Assembly: GCF_004022425.1 (NCBI RefSeq)
Contig: NZ_RBZY01000007.1
Span: 10,441-74,440, forward strand
Origin: Microbacterium enclense
Lineage (GTDB): Bacteria > Actinomycetota > Actinomycetes > Actinomycetales > Microbacteriaceae
Direction: 5' to 3'
DNA: 64,000 bases
Position numbers and translations under genes: made by a program. Position 1 is the first letter of the stretch, and every line of letters starts with the position of its first letter. The notes below the pieces were generated by a model. It had not been told where the DNA came from. It saw only the letters and a program-made list of their open reading frames with translations, and did not search any database. This document shows, in pieces, positions 42,681 to 50,728 of this stretch.

Positions 42681-43933
42681 CGCATGATCCCCGTGGCGAT
42701 CGCCGCGACCCCGTCGACGAGGGCCGACACGTCCGTGTCGTCGTTGTACACGTGGGGCGAGGCACGCACGACGCCGGGGACGCCCCGGTCGCCGAGGTCC
42801 CACTGTCCGTGGGTCGCCGGAACCGACACGACCCGCACGCCGCGGCGCGCCAGCTCGACGACGGCGTCCGGGGATGCCACCCCCTCGACGACGAAGGTCA
42901 CGATCGCCGAGCGGGTCCCCGCCGGGTCGGCGACGGTGACGCCGTCGATTCCGGCGAGCGCGGTGCGCAGCCGATCCCCCGCGGACACGAGCCACCGCTC
43001 GGTCGCGGCCAGGCCGCGCGCGGCGGCCTCGTCCAGTGCGGCCCCGAGACCGAGACGCGCGGCGATCGCGCCTTCCCACGTCTCGTAGCGGCGGGCCGTG
43101 GCATCCAGTTCCCAGGACGCGCTGGACACCCACCGGGCACCGCGCACGTCCGGCGCGGCCGGCAGAAGGCGCTCGCGCAGGCCGTCGCGCACGTAGGCGA
43201 ACCCGGTACCGCGCGGGGCGCGGAGGAACTTCCGACCGGTAGTGACCAGGACGTCGCACCCGATCTCGCGGACATCGACCGAGAGATGGCCCACCGACTG
43301 GGTGGCGTCGAGGATGTAGGTCCCGCCGTAGCGCTGCACGACCTCTCCGATCTGCGCGGCCGGCTCGACGAGTCCGGACGACGTGGGCACGTGGGCGACC
43401 GTCACGATCGACGGTACCCCGTCCGAGAGGATCGCCTCGAGGGCTGCGACGTCGACGCGGCGGCGCTCGTCGTACGGGGCGATCACAAGGTCGATGCCGT
43501 GCTCGCGGGCCACGCTCATGAGGTGCAGCGCGTGGCTGACGTACGTGCTGCTCGAGGCGACGATGCGCTGCCCGCGCGTCGGCCGCAGAGCGTCGAGCAT
43601 GACGCGGAGCCCGCTCGAGGCGCTGTCGAACAGCGCGATCTCGCCCGGCTCGGCGCCGATCAGTCCGGCCGCGGAGGAGTAGACCGCGTCGAGGCGGCCG
43701 CGCTGCTCGGCCGCCGCCTCGTACCCGCCCTTCGCCTCTTCCAGACGGAGGTGGTCGACGACCGCGGCCACCACACCCCGCGACGGCAGGGCCGCGCCGG
43801 CTGCGTTGAAGTGACTCGCGAGCGTCGAACCCGTCGTGCGGTCACGCTCGGCGGCGACGTCGATGGTGGGCCCGTCCGCGGGCGACGCGGACGCCGAGGC
43901 CGGTGCGGCGTCTGCGAGGGGGAGCGGGTTCAT
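42677..43933 (-). CDS. Class V aminotransferase-fold PLP enzyme (EgtE/isopenicillin N epimerase-like)
   Basis: A 418-aa PLP enzyme of fold type I, class V. The cofactor Lys is in VTTGRKFLRAPRG and the PLP-ring Asp/His region is YILDATQSVGHLSVD; residues 1-40 are a low-complexity Ala/Ser leader. Closest recognisable types are ergothioneine C-S lyase EgtE, isopenicillin N epimerase and cysteine desulfurase relatives. No other ergothioneine gene is present except the divergent EgtC-like gene. It is the first gene of the leftward operon from pair D. Its true reaction is unknown. Confidence 0.83.
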   Translation of the reverse strand: MNPLPLADAAPASASASPADGPTIDVAAERDRTTGSTLASHFNAAGAALPSRGVVAAVVDHLRLEEAKGGYEAAAEQRGRLDAVYSSAAGLIGAEPGEIALFDSASSGLRVMLDALRPTRGQRIVASSSTYVSHALHLMSVAREHGIDLVIAPYDERRRVDVAALEAILSDGVPSIVTVAHVPTSSGLVEPAAQIGEVVQRYGGTYILDATQSVGHLSVDVREIGCDVLVTTGRKFLRAPRGTGFAYVRDGLRERLLPAAPDVRGARWVSSASWELDATARRYETWEGAIAARLGLGAALDEAAARGLAATERWLVSAGDRLRTALAGIDGVTVADPAGTRSAIVTFVVEGVASPDAVVELARRGVRVVSVPATHGQWDLGDRGVPGVVRASPHVYNDDTDVSALVDGVAAIATGIMR

Positions 43934-43953
43934 GGGCGACGGGATACCTCCGA

Positions 43954-43986
43954 GTAGGATCCAAACATACTACATGTGGATCCAAT
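43954..43986. promoter_or_regulatory. GGATCC operator pair D
   Basis: Cores at 43957-43962 (TAGGATCCAAA) and 43978-43983 (TGTGGATCCAAT) are 21 bp apart between divergent starts 43933 and 44013. Confidence 0.82.
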
Positions 43987-44012
43987 CTGTGTTGGACGAT
44001 CTGGGAGGTGCC

Positions 44013-44813
44013 GTGTCCCGCATGCTCGCCTATGTCGGCCCCGAGCCGCTGGCCGCCTCCGCGGCCCTCGGCGAGGACGTCCTGGCATCCTTCGCCGCCC
44101 TTTCCCGCGTCCACTCCGACGGGTGGGGAGCGGGATGGCGCACCCGCGCCGGCGTCGCGGCCCGTGTCGCGGCAGGCCGACCCGCCACCCGGGGCGATCT
44201 GAGGCGAGCGGTCCCCGTTCCCTCGACCGCCGCCGTGCTCTACCTGCGCTTCGGCAGCGCGGGGACGGGCACCGGTGAGGCCGAGGCGCAGCCGTTCCTG
44301 TTCGGCGACGGCGCGTTCCAGCACAACGGCGCCCTCGCCCCCGCCGATCGACTGCGCGCCGAACTCACCGGCGAGGAGCGCGCGTCGCTGGGCGGGAGCA
44401 ACGACAGCGAGCTGTACTTCGCCCGCCTTCGACGCGCCATCGACCCCGGCGCCGCGGTCGACCCGGCCCGGATCGCGGATGCCGTGGCCTCGGTGCGCGC
44501 GTCGTATCCCGACGCCTGCCTGAACGCGTTCCTCCTGACCCCGACCGCCCTGGCGGTCGTGCACTCGTCCGCCCGACGTCCCGCCCCCCTCGCCGCCTTC
44601 GCGGCGCGCGGACTCGACCTCGCCGACCTGCCGCCCGGCCACGGCGACGACTACAACGTCCTCGTCACCCGCCGCACCGCCAGCGGCGCGCGCGTCGTCG
44701 CGACGACCGGCATCCCCCTCGCCGGCTGGACCCCGCTCCCCGACGACACGGTCTCCCTCCTGACCCCCGAGTCCGTGGCATCCTCCCCGATCCCCCTCCG
44801 CGCGAACGTGTGA
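44013..44813 (+). CDS. Class II glutamine amidotransferase-like (EgtC-like) protein with Ser at the nucleophile position
   Basis: A 266-aa Ntn-fold protein. The family N-terminus MCRxLAYxG reads VSRMLAYVG, so the catalytic Cys2 is Ser (codon TCC). Other site features remain: HSDGWGAGWR, LYLRFGSAG for the substrate Arg, FQHNGAL for the oxyanion hole and GGSNDSELYF. The GTG at 44013 has GGGAGG upstream and fits the family start exactly. EgtC members hydrolyse gamma-glutamyl amides, which would fit a pathway that begins with gamma-glutamylation. Serine could still serve as an N-terminal nucleophile, or the protein may only bind. Confidence 0.82.
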   Translation: MSRMLAYVGPEPLAASAALGEDVLASFAALSRVHSDGWGAGWRTRAGVAARVAAGRPATRGDLRRAVPVPSTAAVLYLRFGSAGTGTGEAEAQPFLFGDGAFQHNGALAPADRLRAELTGEERASLGGSNDSELYFARLRRAIDPGAAVDPARIADAVASVRASYPDACLNAFLLTPTALAVVHSSARRPAPLAAFAARGLDLADLPPGHGDDYNVLVTRRTASGARVVATTGIPLAGWTPLPDDTVSLLTPESVASSPIPLRANV

Positions 44814-44827
44814 GGTGCCGCGCGGAC

Positions 44828-44833
44828 TAGCGT
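44828..44833 (+). promoter_or_regulatory. -10 element, leaderless transcript
   Basis: TAGCGT lies six bases before the ATG at 44840 and no ribosome binding site is present. Confidence 0.55.
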
Positions 44834-44839
44834 GGACGT

Positions 44840-45706
44840 ATGGCACGGATGCGGGTGGAACCGGACGACGCGCCGACGGCCCGATTGTCGGACGGGTCGA
44901 CCGCGCGGGTGACGGCCTCGACCTTCGTCTCGGGGTCGGAACTCGTCGTCGACGGCACGCCCCAGTCGCACGTCGACCTCGATGATCCGACGCACCTGCA
45001 CTTCGAGTACGTCGCGCGCATGGGCGCGGTCATCGACAGGCTCCGGATGCCGGGACAACCCCTCACCGCGGTGCACCTGGGCGCGGGTGCCTTGACGCTC
45101 CCCCGCTACGTCGAGGCCACGCGACCCGGATCGCGGCAGCAGGTCATCGAGCTCGAGCCGGCGCTCTGGGACCTCGTGCGGGAGAACCTCCCCCTCCCCC
45201 GCGGCGCCGCGATCCGCGTGCGCATCGGCGACGCCCGCGCGGGCCTGGGGCGCCTGCCCACCGGACTCCACGGCGCGGTCGATCTGCTCGTGAGCGACGT
45301 CTACTCCGGCGCCCAGACGCCGGCGCACCTGACCACCGTGGAGTTCTACCGCGAAGCGGCCACGCTCCTCGCCCCCGACGGCGTCCTGCTCGTCAACGTC
45401 TCGGACGGCCCGGGGCTGGCCTTCGCACGGCGCCAGGTCGCGACCGTGCGCGCGGTGCTGCCCGAGGTCATCGTGCTCGCCGAGGTCCAGGTGCTGAAAG
45501 GACGCCGGTTCGGCAACCTCGTCGTCGCCGCATCGTCCGCTCCCCTGCCCGTGGAGTGGTTGCCGCGTCTCATGGCCGCCGGCCCCCACCCCGCGAAAGT
45601 CGCCCAGGGCGCCGAGATCAACGAGTTCATCCGCGATGCGCGCCCGGCCACGGACGCCGATGCGACGCCGTCGCCGAAGCCGTCGGCATCCATCTTCGAC
45701 CGCTGA
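44840..45706 (+). CDS. Spermidine synthase-like methyltransferase-fold protein
   Basis: A 288-aa Rossmann-fold protein with the spermidine synthase core: AVHLGAGALTLPRYVEA near residue 78, QVIELEPALWDLV for the acidic loop, RIGDARAGLGRLP and LLVSDVYSGAQTP. The aminopropyl-transfer residues are only partly kept, as in the many actinobacterial fused or orphan SpeE homologues without proven polyamine role. The C-terminal 20 residues are disordered. It lies outside the GGATCC regulon. Confidence 0.83.
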   Translation: MARMRVEPDDAPTARLSDGSTARVTASTFVSGSELVVDGTPQSHVDLDDPTHLHFEYVARMGAVIDRLRMPGQPLTAVHLGAGALTLPRYVEATRPGSRQQVIELEPALWDLVRENLPLPRGAAIRVRIGDARAGLGRLPTGLHGAVDLLVSDVYSGAQTPAHLTTVEFYREAATLLAPDGVLLVNVSDGPGLAFARRQVATVRAVLPEVIVLAEVQVLKGRRFGNLVVAASSAPLPVEWLPRLMAAGPHPAKVAQGAEINEFIRDARPATDADATPSPKPSASIFDR

Positions 45707-45822
45707 CGCGCGGCGTCCCGACGCGCGCCCACGCGGGTTCGCGACCCGTCGGTGTGGCGCGGCGGACCATCCGCCACCGGCACCGCAGACTGGGAGACAT
45801 CGGCCATTCGAGAGGAGCGACG

Positions 45823-46350
45823 GTGAGCTACATCCACGGGTACGACCCCGACACGTTGCGCGAGATCACCGACTCTCGCGAGTGCGCGGAACGGCTCGAG
45901 GAGATCGGTTCGCAGCGCAGCCTCCCCGCCCTGCTCGAGCGCACCTGGCTGCTGAAGGTGCTCGACCGGTTCGACGAGGCACTGACGGTGTCGGAACAGT
46001 CCGTGCGCGTCGCCCGCATGGCCGGAACGCGCCGCGATCTGCTGCGGGCCCGCATCCTGCACGCCACGATCCAGCAATGCCGGGGGGCGTTCGCCGCCGC
46101 CGAGCACGAGCTCACCGCGTGCGCCGAGGAGGCCGAGGGCCAGGGCTGGGCCGGTATCGCCGCGTTCGCCCTGCAGCACCGCGGCAAGGTGCACTACGAC
46201 GAGGGCGATTACGAATCCGCCCGCCGCGACTTCAAGCGCGCGCTCTTCCTCCGCCAGAACGCCGGTGCCAGCGACGCCGAACTCGAGTCGACGCTCCTGG
46301 CGATCGACGCCGCCGATCGCCGGCGAACCCGCGCGGTCGTCGCGAGCTGA
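45823..46350 (+). CDS. TPR-like helical repeat protein
   Basis: A 175-aa protein with helix pairs resembling tetratricopeptide repeats at residues about 35-155 (RFDEALTVSEQSVRVARMAG, GAFAAAEHELTACAEEAEGQ, GDYESARRDFKRALFLRQNA). GTG start has AGGAG eight bases upstream. No enzymatic motif is present. Function unknown. Confidence 0.78.
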   Translation: MSYIHGYDPDTLREITDSRECAERLEEIGSQRSLPALLERTWLLKVLDRFDEALTVSEQSVRVARMAGTRRDLLRARILHATIQQCRGAFAAAEHELTACAEEAEGQGWAGIAAFALQHRGKVHYDEGDYESARRDFKRALFLRQNAGASDAELESTLLAIDAADRRRTRAVVAS

Positions 46351-46366
46351 CGTCGGAGCCCCTCTC

Positions 46367-46372
46367 TACGCT
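46367..46372 (+). promoter_or_regulatory. -10 element, leaderless transcript
   Basis: TACGCT lies seven bases before the ATG at 46380. Confidence 0.5.
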
Positions 46373-46379
46373 TTCCGTC

Positions 46380-46868
46380 ATGTCCGATCTGCAGCGTGTG
46401 CGCGTGTGGGCAGAGGCACTGATCGCCCTGCACCTCGATGAGTCATGGTCGTTCGCCTTCGACAACGCCAAGCGCCGCGCCGGGCTGTGCGACTACGGCC
46501 GACGCCGCATCAGCGTCTCGCGCTACCTCGCCGCCCGCTACGACGACGACACGAACCATCAGACCCTCCTGCACGAGGTCGCCCACGCGGTGGCCGGTGC
46601 CGCGGCGGGTCACGGGCCGTCGTGGAAGCGCGCGGCCCGCGAGCTCGGTTACGTCGGCGGCACGACCCACGCCGGTGAGACCGCGGTCGAACTGGCGCCG
46701 TGGGTCGGCACCTGCCCGGCCGGACACATCGCCTATCGCCACCGCCGGGCGACCCGTCCCACGTCGTGCGCGAGGTGCGCGCCGTCCTTCGACCCGCGGT
46801 TCGCGCTGACGTGGGTGCGCCGCGAGATCACACCCGCGACGCGGCTCGCCGCAGCGACGCCGCGCTGA
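46380..46868 (+). CDS. SprT-like zinc-metalloprotease-domain protein
   Basis: A 162-aa SprT-family protein with HEVAHA as the HExxH zinc motif near residue 65, a downstream His in GHGPSWKRAARELG, and a C-terminal zinc-ribbon-like cluster (GTCPAGH, SCARC). Relatives include SPRTN proteases of DNA-protein crosslinks, though bacterial members are uncharacterised. Confidence 0.85.
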   Translation: MSDLQRVRVWAEALIALHLDESWSFAFDNAKRRAGLCDYGRRRISVSRYLAARYDDDTNHQTLLHEVAHAVAGAAAGHGPSWKRAARELGYVGGTTHAGETAVELAPWVGTCPAGHIAYRHRRATRPTSCARCAPSFDPRFALTWVRREITPATRLAAATPR

Positions 46869-46875
46869 GCCGACC

Positions 46876-47493
46876 TCAGGCGGCGGTGAAGACCCCGTCG
46901 CGCAGCACGGGGACCACGGATGCCGCATCGCGCGCGGCCGCGGCGAGGACGAGGTCGGCTGCGCCCGCGTCCGCGCGCAGCCGCCCCGTGCCGCTCGCGG
47001 TGAGCAGGTGCCGCACGGCCCCGCGCAGCGCGCGGAAGCCTTCGCCCGCGACCGCGGCGTCGGGCGAGGCGTGGTCGATGCCGAGGTCGCCCAGCGCGGC
47101 GACGACGGCGCCCGCGCCGAGGAGGTCTTCCACGGCGAATCGCGTGTCTCCCGCGTCGGAGTCGCCCACGGCGATGACGGCGATGCTCGTGCGGTCGCCG
47201 CGTGAGCGCTGCACCTCGAGTGCATGGGCGGCCACGGCGGCCGCGTTGCGGATCCCGCCGACGACGACGTGCGCACCGGCCCGTTCCGCGGCGAGCGCGA
47301 TGCGGTCGGCGGCGTCGGCCTGCACGGGAGAGACCTCCCCGCGCTCGACAGCCGCCAGCACCCGGGCGGTCGATCCGAGCGTCTGCACCACGACCACGAC
47401 GTGAGCCGGGGCTACCCGATGGAGCCCCGCCTCGCCCCACTCAATGCGCACCTGGTACTCGGACTGCGAGAACGCGTCGGGGGTGTTCGGCAT
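46876..47493 (-). CDS. ComB-like 2-phosphosulfolactate phosphatase-family protein
   Basis: A 205-aa protein matching the ComB family along its length (QVRIEWGEAGLHRVAPAHVV, HVVVGGIRNAAAVAAHA, AVEDLLGAGAVVAALG). The metal-binding Asp expected after the VVVV strand is Gln (VVVVVQTLGST), so activity as a phosphatase is doubtful. It converges on the SprT-like gene with seven bases between stops. Confidence 0.78.
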   Translation of the reverse strand: MPNTPDAFSQSEYQVRIEWGEAGLHRVAPAHVVVVVQTLGSTARVLAAVERGEVSPVQADAADRIALAAERAGAHVVVGGIRNAAAVAAHALEVQRSRGDRTSIAVIAVGDSDAGDTRFAVEDLLGAGAVVAALGDLGIDHASPDAAVAGEGFRALRGAVRHLLTASGTGRLRADAGAADLVLAAAARDAASVVPVLRDGVFTAA

Positions 47494-47499
47494 CCTTCG

Positions 47500-47505
47500 A
47501 GCCTA
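47500..47505 (-). promoter_or_regulatory. -10 element, leaderless transcript
   Basis: On the minus strand TAGGCT lies six bases before the ATG at 47493. Confidence 0.55.
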
Positions 47506-47564
47506 CGACGGGCACCGGAGGATCCGCGGCCCGTCAACCCGCGCGCGATGCCTCGCGGAGATGG

Positions 47565-47570
47565 CACGAT
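47565..47570 (+). promoter_or_regulatory. -10-like element, leaderless transcript
   Basis: CACGAT lies six bases before the ATG at 47577; the first base departs from TANNNT but the spacing is the same as at the other leaderless genes. Confidence 0.35.
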
Positions 47571-47576
47571 GCGAGC

Positions 47577-48089
47577 ATGCGCATACTGCTGAAGTTCGAG
47601 ATCGACTGCGATCCGGATGCCGCCTGGCGAGCCCTGCACTCGCCGCGTGCGGTCGCGGAGCTCTACGGGCCCCTGCTGAACGTGGAGCCTCTCGAGGAGG
47701 CCCCGACGTCGTTCGCGTCGGGCGACGATGTGCCGGTGCAGATGCGGGTCGCGGGGATCCTCCCCGTCGGCAGACAGCTGATCTCCGTCGCCGACCGCGA
47801 GACGAGCGACGGCAACGGCCCCGTGCGGGTGTTCCGCGACTGGGGCGTCCCCCTGACCGGCGCCCTCGCCGTGCTGGACGTCTGGGATCACCAGATGGCG
47901 GTCTCGGCGGTCCCCGGAGATCCGAACCGCACGCTGTGGCGCGAGAGGCTGACGATCGGCGGCGCCGCCGCGCCCGCCCTATGGCCCGGCCTCTGGGCGA
48001 TGTGGCAGTGGCGCGCGACACGCATCCGCGCCCTCGCACCCACCTGGGCGCACGACCCCGAGCCCGCGCCGGAGTCCGCGGGAGGGTAG
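47577..48089 (+). CDS. Hypothetical protein, possible SRPBCC-like fold
   Basis: A 170-aa protein beginning MRILLKFEIDCDPDAAWRAL, which resembles the first strand and helix of START/SRPBCC ligand-binding proteins. It continues with alternating beta-strand segments (RQLISVADRETSDGN, NRTLWRERLTIGG) and a Trp-rich helix (LWPGLWAMWQWRATRIRAL). No catalytic residue is evident. I do not recognise the family with confidence. It converges on the response-regulator gene with seven bases between stops. Confidence 0.7.
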   Translation: MRILLKFEIDCDPDAAWRALHSPRAVAELYGPLLNVEPLEEAPTSFASGDDVPVQMRVAGILPVGRQLISVADRETSDGNGPVRVFRDWGVPLTGALAVLDVWDHQMAVSAVPGDPNRTLWRERLTIGGAAAPALWPGLWAMWQWRATRIRALAPTWAHDPEPAPESAGG

Positions 48090-48096
48090 TCGGAGC

Positions 48097-48747
48097 TCAG
48101 ACCAGCCCGTGGCGGTAGGCGAACACCACGAGCTGCACCCGGTCGCGCAGCGCGAGCTTGGCGAGGATGCGGCTGACGTGCGTCTTCACCGTGGCCTCCG
48201 AGAGGAACTCGCGCGCGGCGATCTCGGCGTTGCTCAGACCCGCCGCGGCCAGGGCGAAGATCTCGCGCTCCCGGTCCGTGAGAGCGGCGTAGCTCGGCGG
48301 CAGCGGGTCGGTCGCGCCCCCCTGCGCGATATGCGCGAACAGGTCGCGCGTCGCCTGCGCCGCGATCACGGCCGACCCGGCGTGCACCGTCCGCACGGCG
48401 GAGAGGAGGAACTCCGGATCCGAGTCCTTCAGGAGGAACCCGCTCGCGCCGTGCTGGATCGCCCGCGCCGCCGCCTCGTCGAGATCGAACGTCGTGAGCA
48501 CGACCACCCGCGGGGCGCCGGTATCCCGGAGGATCTCGGCGGTCGCGGTGAGCCCGTCCATCACCGGCATCCGCACGTCCATCAGCACGATGTCGGGACG
48601 CGTCGCCCGCACCACCTCGACGCCCTCTCGACCGTCGGACGCCTCGCCGACGACCTCCAGGTCGGGCTGCGAATCCAGCACCATCCGGATGCCGGCGCGG
48701 AACAGCGCCTGGTCGTCGACGAGCACGACGCGGATCGGCGAGGTCAT
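48097..48747 (-). CDS. NarL/LuxR-type response regulator
   Basis: A 216-aa regulator: receiver domain (VLVDDQALFRAG; phosphoacceptor Asp in DIVLMDVRMPVMDG; VLTTFDLDE; Lys in FLLKDSDP) and C-terminal LuxR helix-turn-helix (LTDREREIFALAAAGLSNAE, then ATVKTHVSRILAKL). RBS AAAGGA precedes the ATG. It is encoded 67 bp after the histidine kinase and forms a two-component system with it; targets are unknown. Confidence 0.93.
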   Translation of the reverse strand: MTSPIRVVLVDDQALFRAGIRMVLDSQPDLEVVGEASDGREGVEVVRATRPDIVLMDVRMPVMDGLTATAEILRDTGAPRVVVLTTFDLDEAAARAIQHGASGFLLKDSDPEFLLSAVRTVHAGSAVIAAQATRDLFAHIAQGGATDPLPPSYAALTDREREIFALAAAGLSNAEIAAREFLSEATVKTHVSRILAKLALRDRVQLVVFAYRHGLV

Positions 48748-48814
48748 CGGCACAGGTCCTTTCGAGGGGCGGGGGCGGGTCGGCATCCACTCTGCCGGGT
48801 GCTCTCCGACCCGG

Positions 48815-49969
48815 TCACGCGGCGGCGCCGATCGGCAGGATCGCGCGGACGACGAACTCGTCGGACTCGGGCTGAGCCGAGAGCGTCCCACCGGCGAGTT
48901 GCGCGCGCTCGCGCATCCCGATGACGCCGTGCCCTCCGACGGCCGGTGGGGTGCCGACGACCCGTCGGTTGCGCACGGTGAGGTCGACCCGATCCGGATG
49001 CCACGCGAAGCGCACCGTCACGCGAGCGTCGGATCCGTGGCGAAGGGCGTTCGTGAGCGCCTCCTGCAGGATGCGGTACAGCGCGAGCTGAACCGCGGCG
49101 GGCGGGTCCGCGTCGGGATGGGGGTCGACGGCGGCGTCGAGGTCGACGCCCGCGGCGCGCACCTGCGCGTAGAGCGACTCGAGGTCGGCGAGGGTGGGCT
49201 GCGGTCCTTCCGCCTGACTGTGGCGCAACTGCTGGAGAAGGAGACGCACGTCGGCGAGCGCCGCGCGTGCCGTCGACGAGATCGTCGTGAGCGCCGCCGT
49301 CGCGGCTGCCGGGTTCTGCGCGGCGGCGTACCGGGCACCGTCCGCCTGCGCGATCACCACGGCGAGCGAATGGGCGACGACGTCGTGCATGTCACGGGCG
49401 ATGCGCACCCGCTCCTGCTCGGCGATCGTGGCCTCCTCGGCCGCACGCTGCGCGGCCGCGTTCTCGGCGGCACGACGGGTTGTGCGTACCAGCGCACCGG
49501 CCCCCCACGACAGCAGAAAGGCGAAGCCAGAGGTCAGGAGCACCGCGAGGACGGCGAAGGCGCTCTCGGTCGAGAACAGCTGCAGCCCGCCGCGCAGGAT
49601 CAGATAGCCCGTTGCCGTGGCCGCGCCGAGGAACGTCGACACGAAGCCCGCCCAGTACACGCGGCGGCTGCCGTAGGCGGCCGCGGCATACAGCACCACG
49701 AACACCGCCACGTCGGTCGGACTCGGCGAGCGCAGGAGCGACATCTGCACGATCGCGGCGACCCACGCCAGAACCAGGGCCACCCCCGGCTGCAGACGCC
49801 GGAAGGCGAACGCGGCAGCGAACAGGACGGTGACGACCGCCGCGCCGAGATTGCCCGTGACATCACCGGGCGTGATCTCGATGACGAACGCGAGCAACCC
49901 GAAGAGACCGGCCGCGACGAGGTCGACGATCAGCTGGTACCGGAGCAGGGGACGCAGGGCGATGCGCAT
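48815..49969 (-). CDS. NarL-type sensor histidine kinase
   Basis: A 384-aa membrane kinase. Residues 1-160 hold five or six spans with short loops and no large sensor domain; a short coiled coil (AENAAAQRAAEEATIAEQER) links to the HisKA_3 domain with the phosphorylated His in RDMHDVVAHSLAVV, then an HATPase_c domain (QEALTNALRHGSDARV, GHGVIGMRERA). This intramembrane-sensing layout is common in actinobacteria for envelope or antibiotic stress. ATG at 49969 begins MRIALRPLLRYQ. Confidence 0.92.
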   Translation of the reverse strand: MRIALRPLLRYQLIVDLVAAGLFGLLAFVIEITPGDVTGNLGAAVVTVLFAAAFAFRRLQPGVALVLAWVAAIVQMSLLRSPSPTDVAVFVVLYAAAAYGSRRVYWAGFVSTFLGAATATGYLILRGGLQLFSTESAFAVLAVLLTSGFAFLLSWGAGALVRTTRRAAENAAAQRAAEEATIAEQERVRIARDMHDVVAHSLAVVIAQADGARYAAAQNPAAATAALTTISSTARAALADVRLLLQQLRHSQAEGPQPTLADLESLYAQVRAAGVDLDAAVDPHPDADPPAAVQLALYRILQEALTNALRHGSDARVTVRFAWHPDRVDLTVRNRRVVGTPPAVGGHGVIGMRERAQLAGGTLSAQPESDEFVVRAILPIGAAA

Positions 49970-50052
49970 TCCCGCCACGCTACGCGGGCGTGGGGGTCGT
50001 GGCATCCGTCGGTGGATGTATTCGCGAGCGGCCCCCGAGCCGCCCTGGGGCC

Positions 50053-50082
50053 GGGGCTCCCCTCGCGCCGTTGCGGAGCCCC
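50053..50082 (-). terminator. Hairpin terminator downstream of the Lrp/AsnC gene
   Basis: GGGGCTCC (50053-50060) pairs perfectly with GGAGCCCC (50075-50082) around a 14-base loop, between the Lrp gene and the kinase gene. Confidence 0.6.
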
Positions 50083-50093
50083 CACCCCGTTGA

Positions 50094-50144
50094 GTGTCCA
50101 AGACACGCGGACGGCCACAAGCCGCATCGGCGTGTCTTGGACAC
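50094..50144. repeat. Double palindrome intergenic repeat
   Basis: GTGTCCAAGACACG (50094-50107) is repeated in perfect inverted form at 50131-50144 around a 23-base spacer. Each arm is itself a GTGTC/GACAC hairpin, so two alternative folds are possible. Confidence 0.85.
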
Positions 50145-50163
50145 CGAACGACGGTGCGGCGCC

Positions 50164-50652
50164 TCAGGCCGGGAAATCGGCCGGTTCGATGGGGCGAGCC
50201 TCGAAAAAGGTCTGCAGCACGATCGTCGTCCGCGTGTTGACCTGCGCGGCCGCGCGGATGTCGCGGATCAGCGTCTCGAGGTCGCGCGGCGTGGGCACGC
50301 GCACGAAGAGCATGTACGCGGCATCGCCCGCGATGGAGTGGCACGCCTCGATCGCGGCGAGGTGGGCGAGGAGCTCGGGAGCGTTGTCGGGTTGCGCGGG
50401 ATCGAGCGGCGTGATCTCGACGAAGGCGGCGAGCGGACGGCCGAGGGCCTCGGCGTCGAGCACGGGGCGGTAGCCGCGGACGATCCCACGGGCCTCCAGT
50501 CGCCGCAGGCGCGACTGCACGGCCGACACCGATAGGCCGACCCTCTCGGACAGGTGGGCGAGGGTGGCGCGCGCGTCGAGGGAGATCTCGCGCACGATGG
50601 CCGCGTCGACGGTGTCGTCGAGCCGCGCGGGGCGAACGGAACCGTCGGACAT
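50164..50652 (-). CDS. Lrp/AsnC-family transcriptional regulator
   Basis: A 162-aa regulator: helix-turn-helix at residues about 30-55 (LAHLSERVGLSVSAVQSRLR) and a RAM ligand-binding domain (FVEITPLDPAQ, CHSIAGDAAYMLFVRVPTPR). ATG at 50652. It is divergent from the DUF6421 gene across 111 bp with an AT-rich GGAATATTTCC element, so it probably controls that gene and perhaps itself in response to an amino acid. Confidence 0.91.
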   Translation of the reverse strand: MSDGSVRPARLDDTVDAAIVREISLDARATLAHLSERVGLSVSAVQSRLRRLEARGIVRGYRPVLDAEALGRPLAAFVEITPLDPAQPDNAPELLAHLAAIEACHSIAGDAAYMLFVRVPTPRDLETLIRDIRAAAQVNTRTTIVLQTFFEARPIEPADFPA

Positions 50653-50728
50653 GGGCCGAGAGTAGCAGGATGCCGCGCGCCCGCCGTGGCGGGGTGCGTG
50701 CATTTTCCGTTAGCATGACGCTTCAACA

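Noticed and set aside
42677-44813. Ergothioneine biosynthesis (EgtC-like and EgtE-like genes)
   Set aside because: EgtB and EgtD are absent, EgtC's catalytic Cys is Ser, and the genes belong to a catabolic regulon.
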